This document shows positions 44,121-52,631 of a DNA stretch of 64,000 nucleotides, piece by piece. The notes below the pieces were generated by a model. The model was not told the origin of the DNA. It searched no databases and was given only the letters and a program-made list of their open reading frames with translations. The first letter of the stretch is position 1; every line of letters starts with the position of its first letter. This DNA comes from DATFVJ01 sp963851085 (GTDB taxonomy: Bacteria > Actinomycetota > Actinomycetes > Streptosporangiales > Streptosporangiaceae). A program made the translations under genes and the position numbers. The DNA lies in the NCBI GenBank assembly GCA_963851085.1, contig CAWKNX010000014.1, forward strand, positions 26,730 through 90,729, read 5' to 3'.

Positions 44121-46187
44121 TCAGACTTGGATGCGGTCGGCGACTGCCTGGACGATCTCCTCTATGGCCTCGGTCACCGGGACGCCGTTGCGCTGGGTTC
44201 CGTCGCGATACCTGAAGGAGACGGCATCCGCGGCCACGTCCGCGTCGCCTGCGAGCAGCATGAAGGGCACCTTCTGCCGCTGCGCGTTGCGGATCTTCTT
44301 CTGCATCCGGTCATCGCCGTCATCGACCCCGGCGCGGATGCCGCGCTCGCGCAGGGCCGCCACAACCCCGGACAGGTACGGCACGTGACTGTCCGATATC
44401 GGGATGCCAACCACCGCAGCGGGTGAGAGCCAGGGCGGGAGCGCACCTGCGTAGTGCTCGAGCAGGATGCCGAAGAACCGTTCCACGGAGCCGAACAGCG
44501 CCCGGTGGATCATGCACGGCACGGGCCTCGATCCGTCCGCAGCCTGGTACTCGAGCTCGAAGCGGGCCGGAAGCTGCAAGTCGACCTGGAGCGTGGAAAG
44601 CTGCCAGCGTCGGCCGATGGCGTCGCGCACGTGTACGTCGATCTTGGGGGCGTAGAAGGCGCCCTCCCCCTCGGCGATCACGTAGGGCAGTTCTGAGGCA
44701 TCGAGCGCCTGTTTCAGCGCCGCCTCGGCCGCGGTCCACTGCTCCGGTGTGCCGACATACTTGTCCGGGCGGGTGGAAAGCTCGGCCTCGAACTCGGTGA
44801 GCCCGAAGTCACGCAGCAGGCCAACCACGAACTGGAGAAGCGACGTGAGCTCGTCCTCCATCTGCTCCCAGGTGCAGAAGATGTGCGCGTCATCCTGGGT
44901 GAGGCCGCGCACTCTGGTCAGGCCGTGCAGTACGCCCGACTTCTCGAACCTGTACACGGTGCCGAACTCGAACAGCCGCAGCGGGAGCTCGCGGTAGGAC
45001 CTCCCACGCGAGCGGTATATCAGGATGTGGAACGGGCAGTTCATCGGCTTGGGGTAGTAATCGGCGCCTTCCATCACCATGGGCGGGTACATCGCATCCG
45101 CGTACCAGCCGAGGTGCCCGGAGACCTCGAACAATGTCGACTTGGCGATATGTGGAGTATTGACGAACTCGTAGCCGGCTTCCGCGTGCCGCCGCCGCGA
45201 GTAGTCCTCCATGACCTTGCGGACCATGCCGCCGCGCGGGTGAAAGACGGGAAGGCCGCCGCCGATCTCGGGCGGGAAGGAGAACAGGTCGAGCTCCGCG
45301 CCGAGACGCCGGTGATCGCGCCGCTCGGCCTCGGCGAGCAGCCGCAGGTGCTCGGCAAGCGCCTCCCTGGACTCCCAGGCCGTCCCATAGATCCGCTGTA
45401 GCTGCGGGTTCTTCTCGGAGCCACGCCAGTACGCCCCGCCGCTGCGCATCAGCTTGAGCGCGGGGATATACCGCGTGGTCGGCAGGTGGGGCCCACGGCA
45501 TAGATCCTTCCAGCGCAGGTCACGGGTCGCGGCATCGAGGTTGTCGTAGATCGTGAGTTCACCGTCGGCGGCGCTGTCGACCTCGACGGACGCCTCCTCA
45601 GGCACGGTGTCCGTGCCGGCGCTGCCAGCGCTCGCAGTGCCTTTCTGCCCCGCACCCTTGAGCCCGATCAGCTCCAGCTTGTACGGCTCGCCCGCCAGTT
45701 CCCTGCGCGCCTCGTCGTCGGCGACCACACGCCGGGAAAATAGCTGGCCGGCCTTGATGATGAGCCGCATCTGCCGCTCGATCGCGGTGAGGTCGCCGGG
45801 GGTGAATGGCCGGCTGACGTCGAAGTCGTAGTAGAAGCCGTTCTCGATCGGCGGCCCGATGCCGAGCTTCGCCTCAGGAAAGAGCTCCTGCACGGCCTGC
45901 GCCATGACGTGCGCGGCCGAGTGGCGCATGATCGTCCGGCCGTCCTCGCTGCCGATCGCGACTGCCTCCACGGTGTCGCCGTCACCGAGCGGCCAGGCCA
46001 GGTCGCGCAGTTGGCCATTGACCCTGACCGCGATCGTGGTGGACGGAGAAACCGCCGCGGTCCCGCCGCCAGGGGAACCACCCCCCGCGGCGGCGGCGAT
46101 GGCATCGCCGGCCGTCGTGCCGGCCGCCACCAGATGCTCGCTTCCGGCGAGGGTGACGCGCAACTGCGGCACGGTAGACACGGGCAC
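44121..46187 (-). CDS. thrS: Threonine--tRNA ligase
   Basis: 688 residues. TGS domain (LRVTLAGSEHLVAAGTTAGD, VNGQLRDLAWPLGDGDTVEA), editing/SAD domain (MRHSAAHVMAQAVQELFPEA, YYDFDVSRPFTPGDL), and class II core with GGMVRKVMEDYSRRRHAEAG, KPMNCPFHILIYRSRGRSYR (zinc Cys), TRVRGLTQDDAHIFC and PCMIHRALFGSVERFFGILL. The anticodon-binding domain follows (ISDSHVPYLSGVVAALRERG). A Gly/Ser/Ala insert of about 25 residues precedes EVDSAADGELTIYD. The start is GTG at 46187, but GAGGG lies directly before it, so the GTG two codons downstream (46181) may be used. A conserved linkage to HIT and the PIM operon exists, here interrupted. Confidence 0.97.
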   Translation of the reverse strand: MPVSTVPQLRVTLAGSEHLVAAGTTAGDAIAAAAGGGSPGGGTAAVSPSTTIAVRVNGQLRDLAWPLGDGDTVEAVAIGSEDGRTIMRHSAAHVMAQAVQELFPEAKLGIGPPIENGFYYDFDVSRPFTPGDLTAIERQMRLIIKAGQLFSRRVVADDEARRELAGEPYKLELIGLKGAGQKGTASAGSAGTDTVPEEASVEVDSAADGELTIYDNLDAATRDLRWKDLCRGPHLPTTRYIPALKLMRSGGAYWRGSEKNPQLQRIYGTAWESREALAEHLRLLAEAERRDHRRLGAELDLFSFPPEIGGGLPVFHPRGGMVRKVMEDYSRRRHAEAGYEFVNTPHIAKSTLFEVSGHLGWYADAMYPPMVMEGADYYPKPMNCPFHILIYRSRGRSYRELPLRLFEFGTVYRFEKSGVLHGLTRVRGLTQDDAHIFCTWEQMEDELTSLLQFVVGLLRDFGLTEFEAELSTRPDKYVGTPEQWTAAEAALKQALDASELPYVIAEGEGAFYAPKIDVHVRDAIGRRWQLSTLQVDLQLPARFELEYQAADGSRPVPCMIHRALFGSVERFFGILLEHYAGALPPWLSPAAVVGIPISDSHVPYLSGVVAALRERGIRAGVDDGDDRMQKKIRNAQRQKVPFMLLAGDADVAADAVSFRYRDGTQRNGVPVTEAIEEIVQAVADRIQV

Positions 46188-46449
46188 TCCCTCAAAGGCT
46201 CAGCTGGATGATCGGACACAGCCCAGCACCGATGGTAGCGATCCTCGATGGTCAGCGCGCACGGGTATCCGCCCGGCCGGGCGCGCGCGGCACGCTGGTG
46301 TCATGCCGCGTGAGCCGTTACGGATCGGCATTTCGAATAGCCGGCCGGAACTGGCTCCACGTGACGCTAGCGGCTAACCGTCGGGTTGATCACGCAGAAC
46401 CGCGCCGCCGGGACGGCGCGCGCGTGCTCGCCCGGGAGACGATAGGCCG

Positions 46450-47613
46450 GTGACACGGTACCCGGCCGGCGCGGCGGCGACGCTGGCGGAACTCGAAACG
46501 GACCCGCATCCGCTGCTCGCGCGCCTGCGCGCCCGTGAGCCGGTCTCGTGGCTGCCCGTGCTCGGCGGCTGGCTGGTGACCCGTCATGATCTTGCCCTGC
46601 GGGTGATGCGCGACGCCGCGACCTTCACGGTCGACGACCCGCGCTTTTCCACCGCGCAAGTCATCGGGCCGAGCATGCTCTCACTCGATGGCGCGGCCCA
46701 CACCCGGCACCGCGAGCCGTTCGCCCGGTCGTTCCGTCCGGCCGATGTACGCACACACTTCGCGGAGTTCGTCACGGCGGAGGTGGAACGCTTGATCGCC
46801 TCCGCTCGGCCGGCCGGCGCCGCCGAGGTCCGGCAGGCCATCGCAGGCCCCCTGTCGGTCGCCGTTGTCGCCGAGGCACTCGGCCTCACCCGGGCCGACG
46901 CCACGGTCATCCGGTCCTGGTACCACGAGTTCGTCGAGGCCATCTCCGACATCACCGCCGGACGCGAGGCGCCGGACGCGGCCGCACAGGCGTTCGGCAT
47001 GCTGCGCGTGAGCGTGCAGGACAGCCTGCGTCACGGACCTGCCTCGTCACTTCTCGCCGCCGCGGCGGCCGACTGCGGGCTGCGTCTGGCGGAGGTGGTG
47101 TCGAACGCGGCGGTGCTGATGTTCGGCGGCATCGACACCACGGAGGGGATGATCACCAACGCCGTCGCGCACCTGCTCGGACATCCCGGCCAGCTGAACC
47201 TGATACGTGCGGACGCCGACCTGCTGCCGAACGCGGTCGAGGAATCGGCACGACTCGAGCCCGCCGCTGCCGTTGTCGACCGCTACGCGACGACGCCGCT
47301 GCGGCTCGCGGGCGCGGCGATCGGGCGCGGCGATCTGGTCAGGGTGTCGCTCACGGCCGCGAACCGCGACCCAGCGGTGTTCGGTGACCCGGACCGGTTC
47401 GACGTCCGTCGCGAGAACACCCGCCTGCACCTGGCCTTCGCGCACGGCCCGCACTTCTGTTTCGGCGCCCACCTTGCCCGGCTGGAGACCCAGACCGCGA
47501 TCCGCGGGCTGCTCGACCAACTGCCGGGCCTGCGCCTGCACCCCGGGCGCCCCTGTGCGCCGCGCGGCCTCGTCTTCCGCAAACCGCCCGAGTTGCATGT
47601 GCGCTGGGACTGA
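46450..47613 (+). CDS. Cytochrome P450
   Basis: 387 residues, GTG start. I-helix MFGGIDTTEG (about 224-233) with the normal acid-alcohol pair, K-helix E265-S-A-R268, and heme loop FAHGPHFCFG with axial Cys337. The C-helix HTRHREPFARSFR replaces the more common HTRLRR. It is shorter than most bacterial P450s but complete. It is divergent from thrS. No ferredoxin, reductase or biosynthetic cluster is adjacent, so its function is open. Similar short P450s are widespread single genes in actinomycetes. Confidence 0.94.
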   Translation: MTRYPAGAAATLAELETDPHPLLARLRAREPVSWLPVLGGWLVTRHDLALRVMRDAATFTVDDPRFSTAQVIGPSMLSLDGAAHTRHREPFARSFRPADVRTHFAEFVTAEVERLIASARPAGAAEVRQAIAGPLSVAVVAEALGLTRADATVIRSWYHEFVEAISDITAGREAPDAAAQAFGMLRVSVQDSLRHGPASSLLAAAAADCGLRLAEVVSNAAVLMFGGIDTTEGMITNAVAHLLGHPGQLNLIRADADLLPNAVEESARLEPAAAVVDRYATTPLRLAGAAIGRGDLVRVSLTAANRDPAVFGDPDRFDVRRENTRLHLAFAHGPHFCFGAHLARLETQTAIRGLLDQLPGLRLHPGRPCAPRGLVFRKPPELHVRWD

Positions 47614-47890
47614 GCCGCACGCGAGACTCCGCCAGGACAACTCCCCCGCACGCGGCCACCCAGTTACCTGCCTGGCCCAGCCACCCGGCCCAGCCACCCG
47701 GCCCAGCAACCCCGGCCGGCAACCGCCGAGCCAGGACGGGCAGCCAGCGGGGGCAAAGGCCCATGGCGCGGCGCACGATTGGTAACTCTGAGTAGCGAGA
47801 TCGCAACGAGTTGGTAAAGCAGCCCAACAGCCAGCTGGTTTTCACATTTCGTAGACACGTTGTTACCGAACGTACTCACTAGCATGCGAG

Positions 47891-49309
47891 ATGCCCATGC
47901 AGCCAGGAATACGCTCGTCCACCACCTCTGCCGTGATCGTCCGCACGGCTGGTCCCTTCGCCAAGGCCGACGTGCTCGTCGCGGCCGCCGTCCTCGTCAC
48001 GGCCAGTTTGCTCACCGTGCTCACCGTGCTCACCTCGGATGCGGCATTCGCTGCCCGGATGCCATCGATGTCACCCGCCCATGCGGCCGAGGCACGGTCA
48101 GATTGCGGCGGCTCGGGTGGCCTGCTCGGCTCGCTGACCGACATCCTGTGCCCGGTCACCGCTGACCCCTCGGGCGCGGTCTCGAACCTGCTGGGCGGGA
48201 ATGGCGGGACCAGTGTTTCTCGCGGATCTGAGCAGTCCAATGGAAGCGTTTCGAGCGGGGGCGATGGTTCGGGCACGTCCGGCGGCAGCACCTTCGGCGG
48301 GAGCAGCTCCGGCGGGAGCAGCTCCGGCGGCAACCGTGGCGGCGGAAAAGGGGCCGACGGGAGCGGGCAGGACATGAGCGCGCATGCGTCCACTCAGGGC
48401 CGCGGCGACGATCCGGGCAACAGCCGCCAGAGCGGTTCCGGTGGGTCCGGCGCACACAGTGCCGGGATCAGCCGCGGCACCGACCCCGCCAACCATGCCG
48501 CGCAGAGCAACGGCCGTCGCCGCACGGTTACCGGCTCCGTCACAGCGAACGGCAGGGCCGGAGCGGGCGGACACGCCTCGGGCGCGGACGGGTCCGCCAC
48601 GTTGCATGGTTCCCGCATCCCGCCCGCAACTGGCATCCAGAACATCGCAAGAACCGGGAAGAGCACCCGCCGGGCCGCGGCGGGGCTAGCCCATAGCCGG
48701 AGATCGCGCCACCAGCAGACACGAGACGCGCGCCGCAGCCGCTACGGTCCGTCAGGCGGCGGTGCGCGGGTACCCGGCGCCGACCGGCGCAGCATGCCGG
48801 CGACCAGCGCCGAGGCACCAGGAAACCGGGCACCCGGAAACCAGGCACCGGCCACCCAGGCGGCCTCCGTCCCCGCTGCGCACACGACGGGGCCGGGTGC
48901 GCGGGGGGCGGCCCAGGGCCCGGCAGGTCCCGTGGGCGTGTGGCGGGCCGGCGCGGCCCGCCCATCCGGTCTGGGGACCGGGCCAGCGGCGGGCATTGCG
49001 GCCGGCCGTGGCGCGGCCTCGATGGCAGCTCAACCCGCACCGCCGCAGCCCGTGGGTCATCTCCGGGCGAAGCTGGGCCTTGCCCAGCCAGGTGGGGTCC
49101 ACGGCGCCGCGCTCGGAAGCGCATCCGGCAGGATCGCCACGCGCGGCACCGGCGGCGCCATCGCCACGGCGGCGGTAACGGCGGCGCGCGGGCGGTCCGG
49201 GGCGGGCGCGCTACCGGTGATTGTCATCCTCGCTTTGGCCGCGACCGCCGCGCTCGCGGTGGCCTGGATCCGCCGACGGCGCGACGCCGGCCGGCATTGC
49301 CAGCTCTGA
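47891..49309 (+). CDS. Gly/Ser-rich secreted or surface-anchored protein
   Basis: 472 residues. An N-terminal hydrophobic segment (VLVAAAVLVTASLLTVLTVL) ends in AAFA/AHA-type cleavage sites. A short Cys-containing part follows (SDCGGSGGLLGSLTDILCPV; two Cys that may form a disulphide). Then come about 330 residues very rich in Gly, Ser, Ala, Arg and Pro, with GGSSSGGSSSGGNRGGG and GNRAPGNQAPATQA repeats. At the C-terminus a hydrophobic helix (ALPVIVILALAATAALAVAW) is followed by IRRRRDAG, a membrane anchor of the LPXTG-protein type but without a recognisable sortase motif. No family recognised. It is probably a cell-envelope stalk or mucin-like protein. The ribosome site is weak. Confidence 0.65.
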   Translation: MPMQPGIRSSTTSAVIVRTAGPFAKADVLVAAAVLVTASLLTVLTVLTSDAAFAARMPSMSPAHAAEARSDCGGSGGLLGSLTDILCPVTADPSGAVSNLLGGNGGTSVSRGSEQSNGSVSSGGDGSGTSGGSTFGGSSSGGSSSGGNRGGGKGADGSGQDMSAHASTQGRGDDPGNSRQSGSGGSGAHSAGISRGTDPANHAAQSNGRRRTVTGSVTANGRAGAGGHASGADGSATLHGSRIPPATGIQNIARTGKSTRRAAAGLAHSRRSRHQQTRDARRSRYGPSGGGARVPGADRRSMPATSAEAPGNRAPGNQAPATQAASVPAAHTTGPGARGAAQGPAGPVGVWRAGAARPSGLGTGPAAGIAAGRGAASMAAQPAPPQPVGHLRAKLGLAQPGGVHGAALGSASGRIATRGTGGAIATAAVTAARGRSGAGALPVIVILALAATAALAVAWIRRRRDAGRHCQL

Positions 49310-49376
49310 TGCGCCCGCGACCGCGCCGCCGCCCACAGGAGCCCGCCCGCGCGATCAGCACCCGCGGCAGCCGCCG

Positions 49377-49486
49377 GGGCGGCACGCCTCAAGCGGGTGG
49401 GCGGCACGCCTCAAGCGGGTGGGCGGCACGCCTCAAGCCGGTGGGCGGCACACCTCAAGCCGGTGGGCGGCACACCTCAGGCGGGG
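49377..49486. repeat. 22-bp minisatellite, five units
   Basis: The unit GGGCGGCACGCCTCAAGCGGGT is present five times in a row with single-base changes (ACGCCT to ACACCT, AAGCGG to AAGCCGG). The last unit contains the stop codon of the PPOX-fold gene. The 22-bp period does not keep a reading frame. It lies between the ends of two convergent genes. Confidence 0.92.
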
Positions 49487-49923
49487 TTGGAGTAGACGCG
49501 ATCCGGCGTCACGAGCACGGCGGTGCGGTGCTCATCGGCCATCACCTTGTCGTAGGTCGCCCAGTCGTCGTGCGTGCCACCGGCGGCGGTGAAGATCTCA
49601 CGCAGCAGGATCCGCAGCCGCTCCGCGTCGACGCCAGGCAACGGGTCGTCCGGGCCGGCCAGCTCGACGGGTCCCTCCGCCGCGACCCATTGCCATCCCG
49701 CTCTGATCACCAGCGTCGCGCGTGGACGCTCGCGCAGGTTGACAAGCTTGCGCCCGCCTCCCCTGGCCACGAACGCGGCCACGGAGTGCCCGGCCAGTGG
49801 ATGGTCGAGCACACCCGCGTTGACCACGGAAGCCTGAATGGTGCTGTCGCGGCGGAGCGTGGATACCACGCACAGTCCGTGGTCACCGGGGATCAGCCGG
49901 GCGAAGTCTGTGAGGTCGGTCAT
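49477..49923 (-). CDS. PPOX-fold flavin/F420-dependent protein
   Basis: 148 residues from ATG 49923 (overlapping the MFS stop as ATGA). Split-barrel pattern: HGLCVVSTLRRDSTIQASVV, VAAFVARGGGRKLVNLRERP, RATLVIRAGWQWVAAEGPVE and the end AVLVTPDRVYSNPA. These match the pyridoxamine-5'-phosphate oxidase-like/F420-dependent reductase family common in actinomycetes. The cofactor (FMN or F420) cannot be told from the sequence. It is translationally coupled to the MFS exporter. The stop lies inside a minisatellite. Confidence 0.85.
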   Translation of the reverse strand: MTDLTDFARLIPGDHGLCVVSTLRRDSTIQASVVNAGVLDHPLAGHSVAAFVARGGGRKLVNLRERPRATLVIRAGWQWVAAEGPVELAGPDDPLPGVDAERLRILLREIFTAAGGTHDDWATYDKVMADEHRTAVLVTPDRVYSNPA

Positions 49924-51224
49924 CGCTGCAGCGTAGCTCGATCGCCATGCTCCTGATCTCGATGGCCCGGTGCAGCGGGCTGGTACCGGGCAAGTGCGGG
50001 CGCGGCGATCGCGAGCAGCAGCACGAGCGCCACGCAGGCGAGCCCGCCGCCCACCCACGACGCGGTCACCCCGACGGCAGCCGCGGTCACCCCCGCCCGC
50101 AGGTCACCGAGCCTCGGGCCGCCGGCGACGACCACGATGAACACACCCTGCATACGCCCCCGCATCTCGTCAGGCGCGTTCACTTGCAGGATGGTCTGCC
50201 GGTAGACGGCCGAGACGAGGTCGGCGGCACCGGCACCCGCGAGCAGCACCACGGCGAGCCAGAGCGAATGCGCGAGTCCGGCGGCGGCGACCAGCAGGCC
50301 CCATGCGACCACGGCACTGATAAGTGCGATCCCCTGCCGACGCACCCGGCTGATCCAGCCTGAGGCCAGGCCGCCGATGACGGCGCCGATCGCGATCGAG
50401 GCGTAGAGCCAGCCCGCCGCACTCGGCCCGCCGAACCGCTCCGCTGCCACCTGCGGGAACAGTGCACGAGGCATCGCGAAGGCGTTCGCGATGATGTCGA
50501 AGGCGAACGAAAGCGCGAGCACCGGGCGGGCCGCGATGAAGCGCAGCCCTTCGATGACGGAGCGCAGCCCGGCGCGGCCACCGCCGCTCAGGGGCGGGAG
50601 CGCTGGCAGCCGCAGCGCCGCGTACAGGCCGAACGTGAAGAGGCAGGCGTCAACCGCGTACGCGGCCGCGTAGCCGAACCGGGCGAGCACCACACCCGCG
50701 GCCAGTGGGCCGGCCACAGTGCCGACGTTGCTCATGGTGAAGTTGAGCGTGTTCCCGGCCGGCACGAGCGACGCGTCGAGCAGTCGCGGCACGATCGCGC
50801 CACGGACCGGCGAGGAGACGGCGAAGCCGGTCGACTGCGCCGCCATCAGCGCGAGCAGGATCCAGGCGGAGTGGGCGTGCAGGAGCGCCTGGAGCAGGAA
50901 CGCGCCGGTCACCGCCCACAGCACGCATGACGCCGCGATATACAGCCGTCTGCGGTCCACCACATCGGCGATCGCGCCCCCGTACAGGCCGAACGCGACG
51001 AGGGGCACAAGAGCCGCGACGCCAAGCAGGCCGACCCAGAGTGACGAGCGGGTGATCGCGTACATCTGCACAGGCACGGCGACCGCGGTGACCTGGAACC
51101 CGATGAACGCGATGCCCTGCCCGAAGAAGAGCCGCCTGAAGTCCGGATGACGCAGCGGCTCAGTGTTGACCGCGATCTGACGCAGGCGCGGCGCGGACAG
51201 CCGATACCGGGTCGAACCGGTCAC
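49920..51224 (-). CDS. MFS exporter, EntS/enterobactin-exporter-like
   Basis: 434 residues with about 11-12 helices. Begins with a cytoplasmic lead and NTEPLRHPDFRRLFFGQGIA, then FQVTAVAVPVQMYAITRSSL. The MFS loop motif GGAIADVVDRRRLYIAA follows helix 2, and QSTGFAVSSPVRGAIVPRLL and NTLNFTMSNVGTVAGPLAAG are typical of the MFS_3/EntS group. The repeat motif in the second half is ADLVSAVYRQTILQVNAPDE, MRGRMQGVF. It probably pumps out a siderophore or drug. The downstream PPOX gene overlaps by four bases. Confidence 0.9.
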   Translation of the reverse strand: MTGSTRYRLSAPRLRQIAVNTEPLRHPDFRRLFFGQGIAFIGFQVTAVAVPVQMYAITRSSLWVGLLGVAALVPLVAFGLYGGAIADVVDRRRLYIAASCVLWAVTGAFLLQALLHAHSAWILLALMAAQSTGFAVSSPVRGAIVPRLLDASLVPAGNTLNFTMSNVGTVAGPLAAGVVLARFGYAAAYAVDACLFTFGLYAALRLPALPPLSGGGRAGLRSVIEGLRFIAARPVLALSFAFDIIANAFAMPRALFPQVAAERFGGPSAAGWLYASIAIGAVIGGLASGWISRVRRQGIALISAVVAWGLLVAAAGLAHSLWLAVVLLAGAGAADLVSAVYRQTILQVNAPDEMRGRMQGVFIVVVAGGPRLGDLRAGVTAAAVGVTASWVGGGLACVALVLLLAIAAPALARYQPAAPGHRDQEHGDRATLQR

Positions 51225-51940
51225 CTCCCCGGTGCTCTGCTCACTGCGCTCACCACGACACGGTGCGGGGACGGCGCCCAGCCAACAGCGGAGCGGGCGA
51301 ACGCCGATCCCTCACGGCTGCCGCGTGGCACGCCGCGTGCGGTGCAGCAGGGTTCCATGGGGTGGAGCCCCTGGGCTGGTACAGCCCAACGGCTGCCGCA
51401 GCGGCGACACGCAGGTCCGGCTCTCGGGCGTTACTCAAGCTACCCGACGCCCGGGCCGGTCAGTCCGGCCCGGGCCGGTGATTTCTGTGGCGCGGCACCA
51501 GGTAGATCGTGATCAGTGCTCGCTGGCGTCCGGTCAGGATGTCGCGGACCATGTCGGCTGCCGCCACAGTTGGTCCCGCGACCCTGAGCACGGAGGGACG
51601 GGCCTGCTGGCTGGAACCGGACTTCATTCCCGGACGTGCGCGGCTAGGAGGCCGCTGAACAACACCTGCCCGGCTCGCGTGCCCCCGCATCCCGGCTGGC
51701 GGCGTTGTCACCCTCGCCGTTACAAACCGCTGGTAGCGGCCTCGGGCTCCGCCTTGCCAGCCGGGCGCGGATGACCCGCTCGCTGATCGGACGCCGTTGT
51801 TCAGCGGCCTCCTAGACGTGCCGGCAGGGATCGGCGGATCGTGTTTGAGGCGGCCGACATGGGTGAGATAACCGCGCGGCCGGCGTGAAGCGGCGCTGGC
51901 GTGTCCCGCACGAGCGGGGACCTGAAGAAGGGAATCAGCG
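51225..51940. other. Intergenic region with ACGGCTGCCGC motifs and miniature element copy 2
   Basis: Between the MFS start and a small plus-strand gene. Two ACGGCTGCCGC motifs (51314-51324 and 51390-51400) repeat the head of the 57.9-kb repeat. The miniature element occupies 51644-51815. GTTT-N14-GGGTGAGA at 51843-51868 resembles a SigB/SigF-type promoter for the small gene. No other gene seen. Confidence 0.55.
51644..51815 (-). mobile_element. Miniature inverted-repeat element (MITE), copy 2
   Basis: The terminal repeats are perfect over 20 bases (CTAGGAGGCCGCTGAACAAC and its exact complement), including a TA on each side. The interior is the reverse complement of copy 1 (27578-27749) with four differences in 172 bases. 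Inner inverted repeats (CCCGGCTGGC / GCCAGCCGGG) allow extensive fold-back. No open frame of interest; mobilisation would need a transposase encoded elsewhere. Confidence 0.88.
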
Positions 51941-52111
51941 ATGGCCTTGATCCTGGCGGTCCTACTGATCGCGCTCATCCTCGGCGGGCTGGGCTTCGCC
52001 GTGCACGTGCTGTGGTGGATCGCCCTCATCGTCCTGGTGATCTGGCTGCTCGGTTTCGCGCTGCGCGGAGCGAGCGCAGCGGGCCCGCGCCGGCGCTGGT
52101 ACCGATGGTGA
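51941..52111 (+). CDS. Small hydrophobic membrane protein, 56 residues
   Basis: ATG with GAAGAAGGGAATC upstream. The protein is almost entirely two membrane segments, MALILAVLLIALILGGLGFA and VLWWIALIVLVIWLLGFALR, then a basic tail GPRRRWYRW. It matches the general pattern of the 'hydrophobic protein'/lmo0937-like small proteins (G-x-G-F-A-x-x-x-L-W-W-I-A) common in actinomycetes and often under stress sigma control. A GTTT-N14-GGGTGA element 73-98 bases upstream fits that, weakly. It is too short to be called by length-limited gene finders. Function unknown. Confidence 0.75.
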   Translation: MALILAVLLIALILGGLGFAVHVLWWIALIVLVIWLLGFALRGASAAGPRRRWYRW

Positions 52112-52339
52112 CCGGCGGGTCTGCGGCCGCGCGCCCAGACCCGCACCGGTGGGCGTGTCCACGGCGTGGGCGCGCCCATCATCATCAGCGCTGCCGGTGC
52201 GGTCCGATCGTGGTGAGCTCATCCGAGCACTGCAGCCAAAGCCCCAGTTGTGACAGCAATGGCCCATTGCGGTCGCTATCCGGCGCTACGGGCCATCGCT
52301 CACGACTTAGGCATGACAGCGGCCCGTGCACCACCGGGC

Positions 52340-52398
52340 TTTCATGATCGCGGTAACTTTTCCGCGCATATCGCCGAGAAGTTACCGCGATCAAGAAA
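52340..52398. repeat. Long intergenic palindrome, family copy 2
   Basis: Arms TTTCATGATCGCGGTAACTT and AAGTTACCGCGATCAAGAAA match at 19 of 20 positions, with a 19-base loop TTCCGCGCATATCGCCGAG. The copy at 43662-43720 has the same arms and loop length. Confidence 0.8.
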
Positions 52399-52577
52399 CC
52401 ACCCTGGAACAGGGCAATGGTCCATATCGACAGCCGTGCTATTACCGTGCCACGCCGGCCCTCGATCAGGAGGCGCCTGGCCCGCTGGCTCGAATCGCCC
52501 GGGAAACTGGCTTCACGGCCGCGCGGCGCCATTGCCTGCGGCGCCATTGCCTGCGGCGCTCAGCGCCCCCAGGTGCC

Positions 52578-52628
52578 CAGCGATGGCCCATTGCGTAGTG
52601 CGATTACCCCAGCCATGGGCCATCGCTG
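52578..52628 (-). terminator. Terminator hairpin after the formate dehydrogenase operon
   Basis: Perfect 14-bp arms CAGCGATGGCCCAT and ATGGGCCATCGCTG enclose a 23-base loop, starting four bases beyond the nrfD stop. Arms and loop share ATGGCCC and TACCCCAGC words with the hairpin at 8551-8581. Confidence 0.7.
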
Positions 52629-52631
52629 CGG

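Larger units (their letters stand above)
52112..52631. other. Intergenic region downstream of nrfD with palindromes
   Basis: It holds the perfect palindrome GCAATGGCCCATTGC (52256-52270), copy 2 of the TTTCATGATCGCGG palindrome (52340-52398), a repeated GCGGCGCCATTGCCT motif near 52526-52555, and a 14-bp terminator hairpin (52578-52628). No credible gene. Confidence 0.6.

Noticed and set aside
49377..49486. CRISPR array or reading-frame repeat
   Set aside because: The 22-bp units have no spacers and the period is not a multiple of three, so it is a minisatellite.
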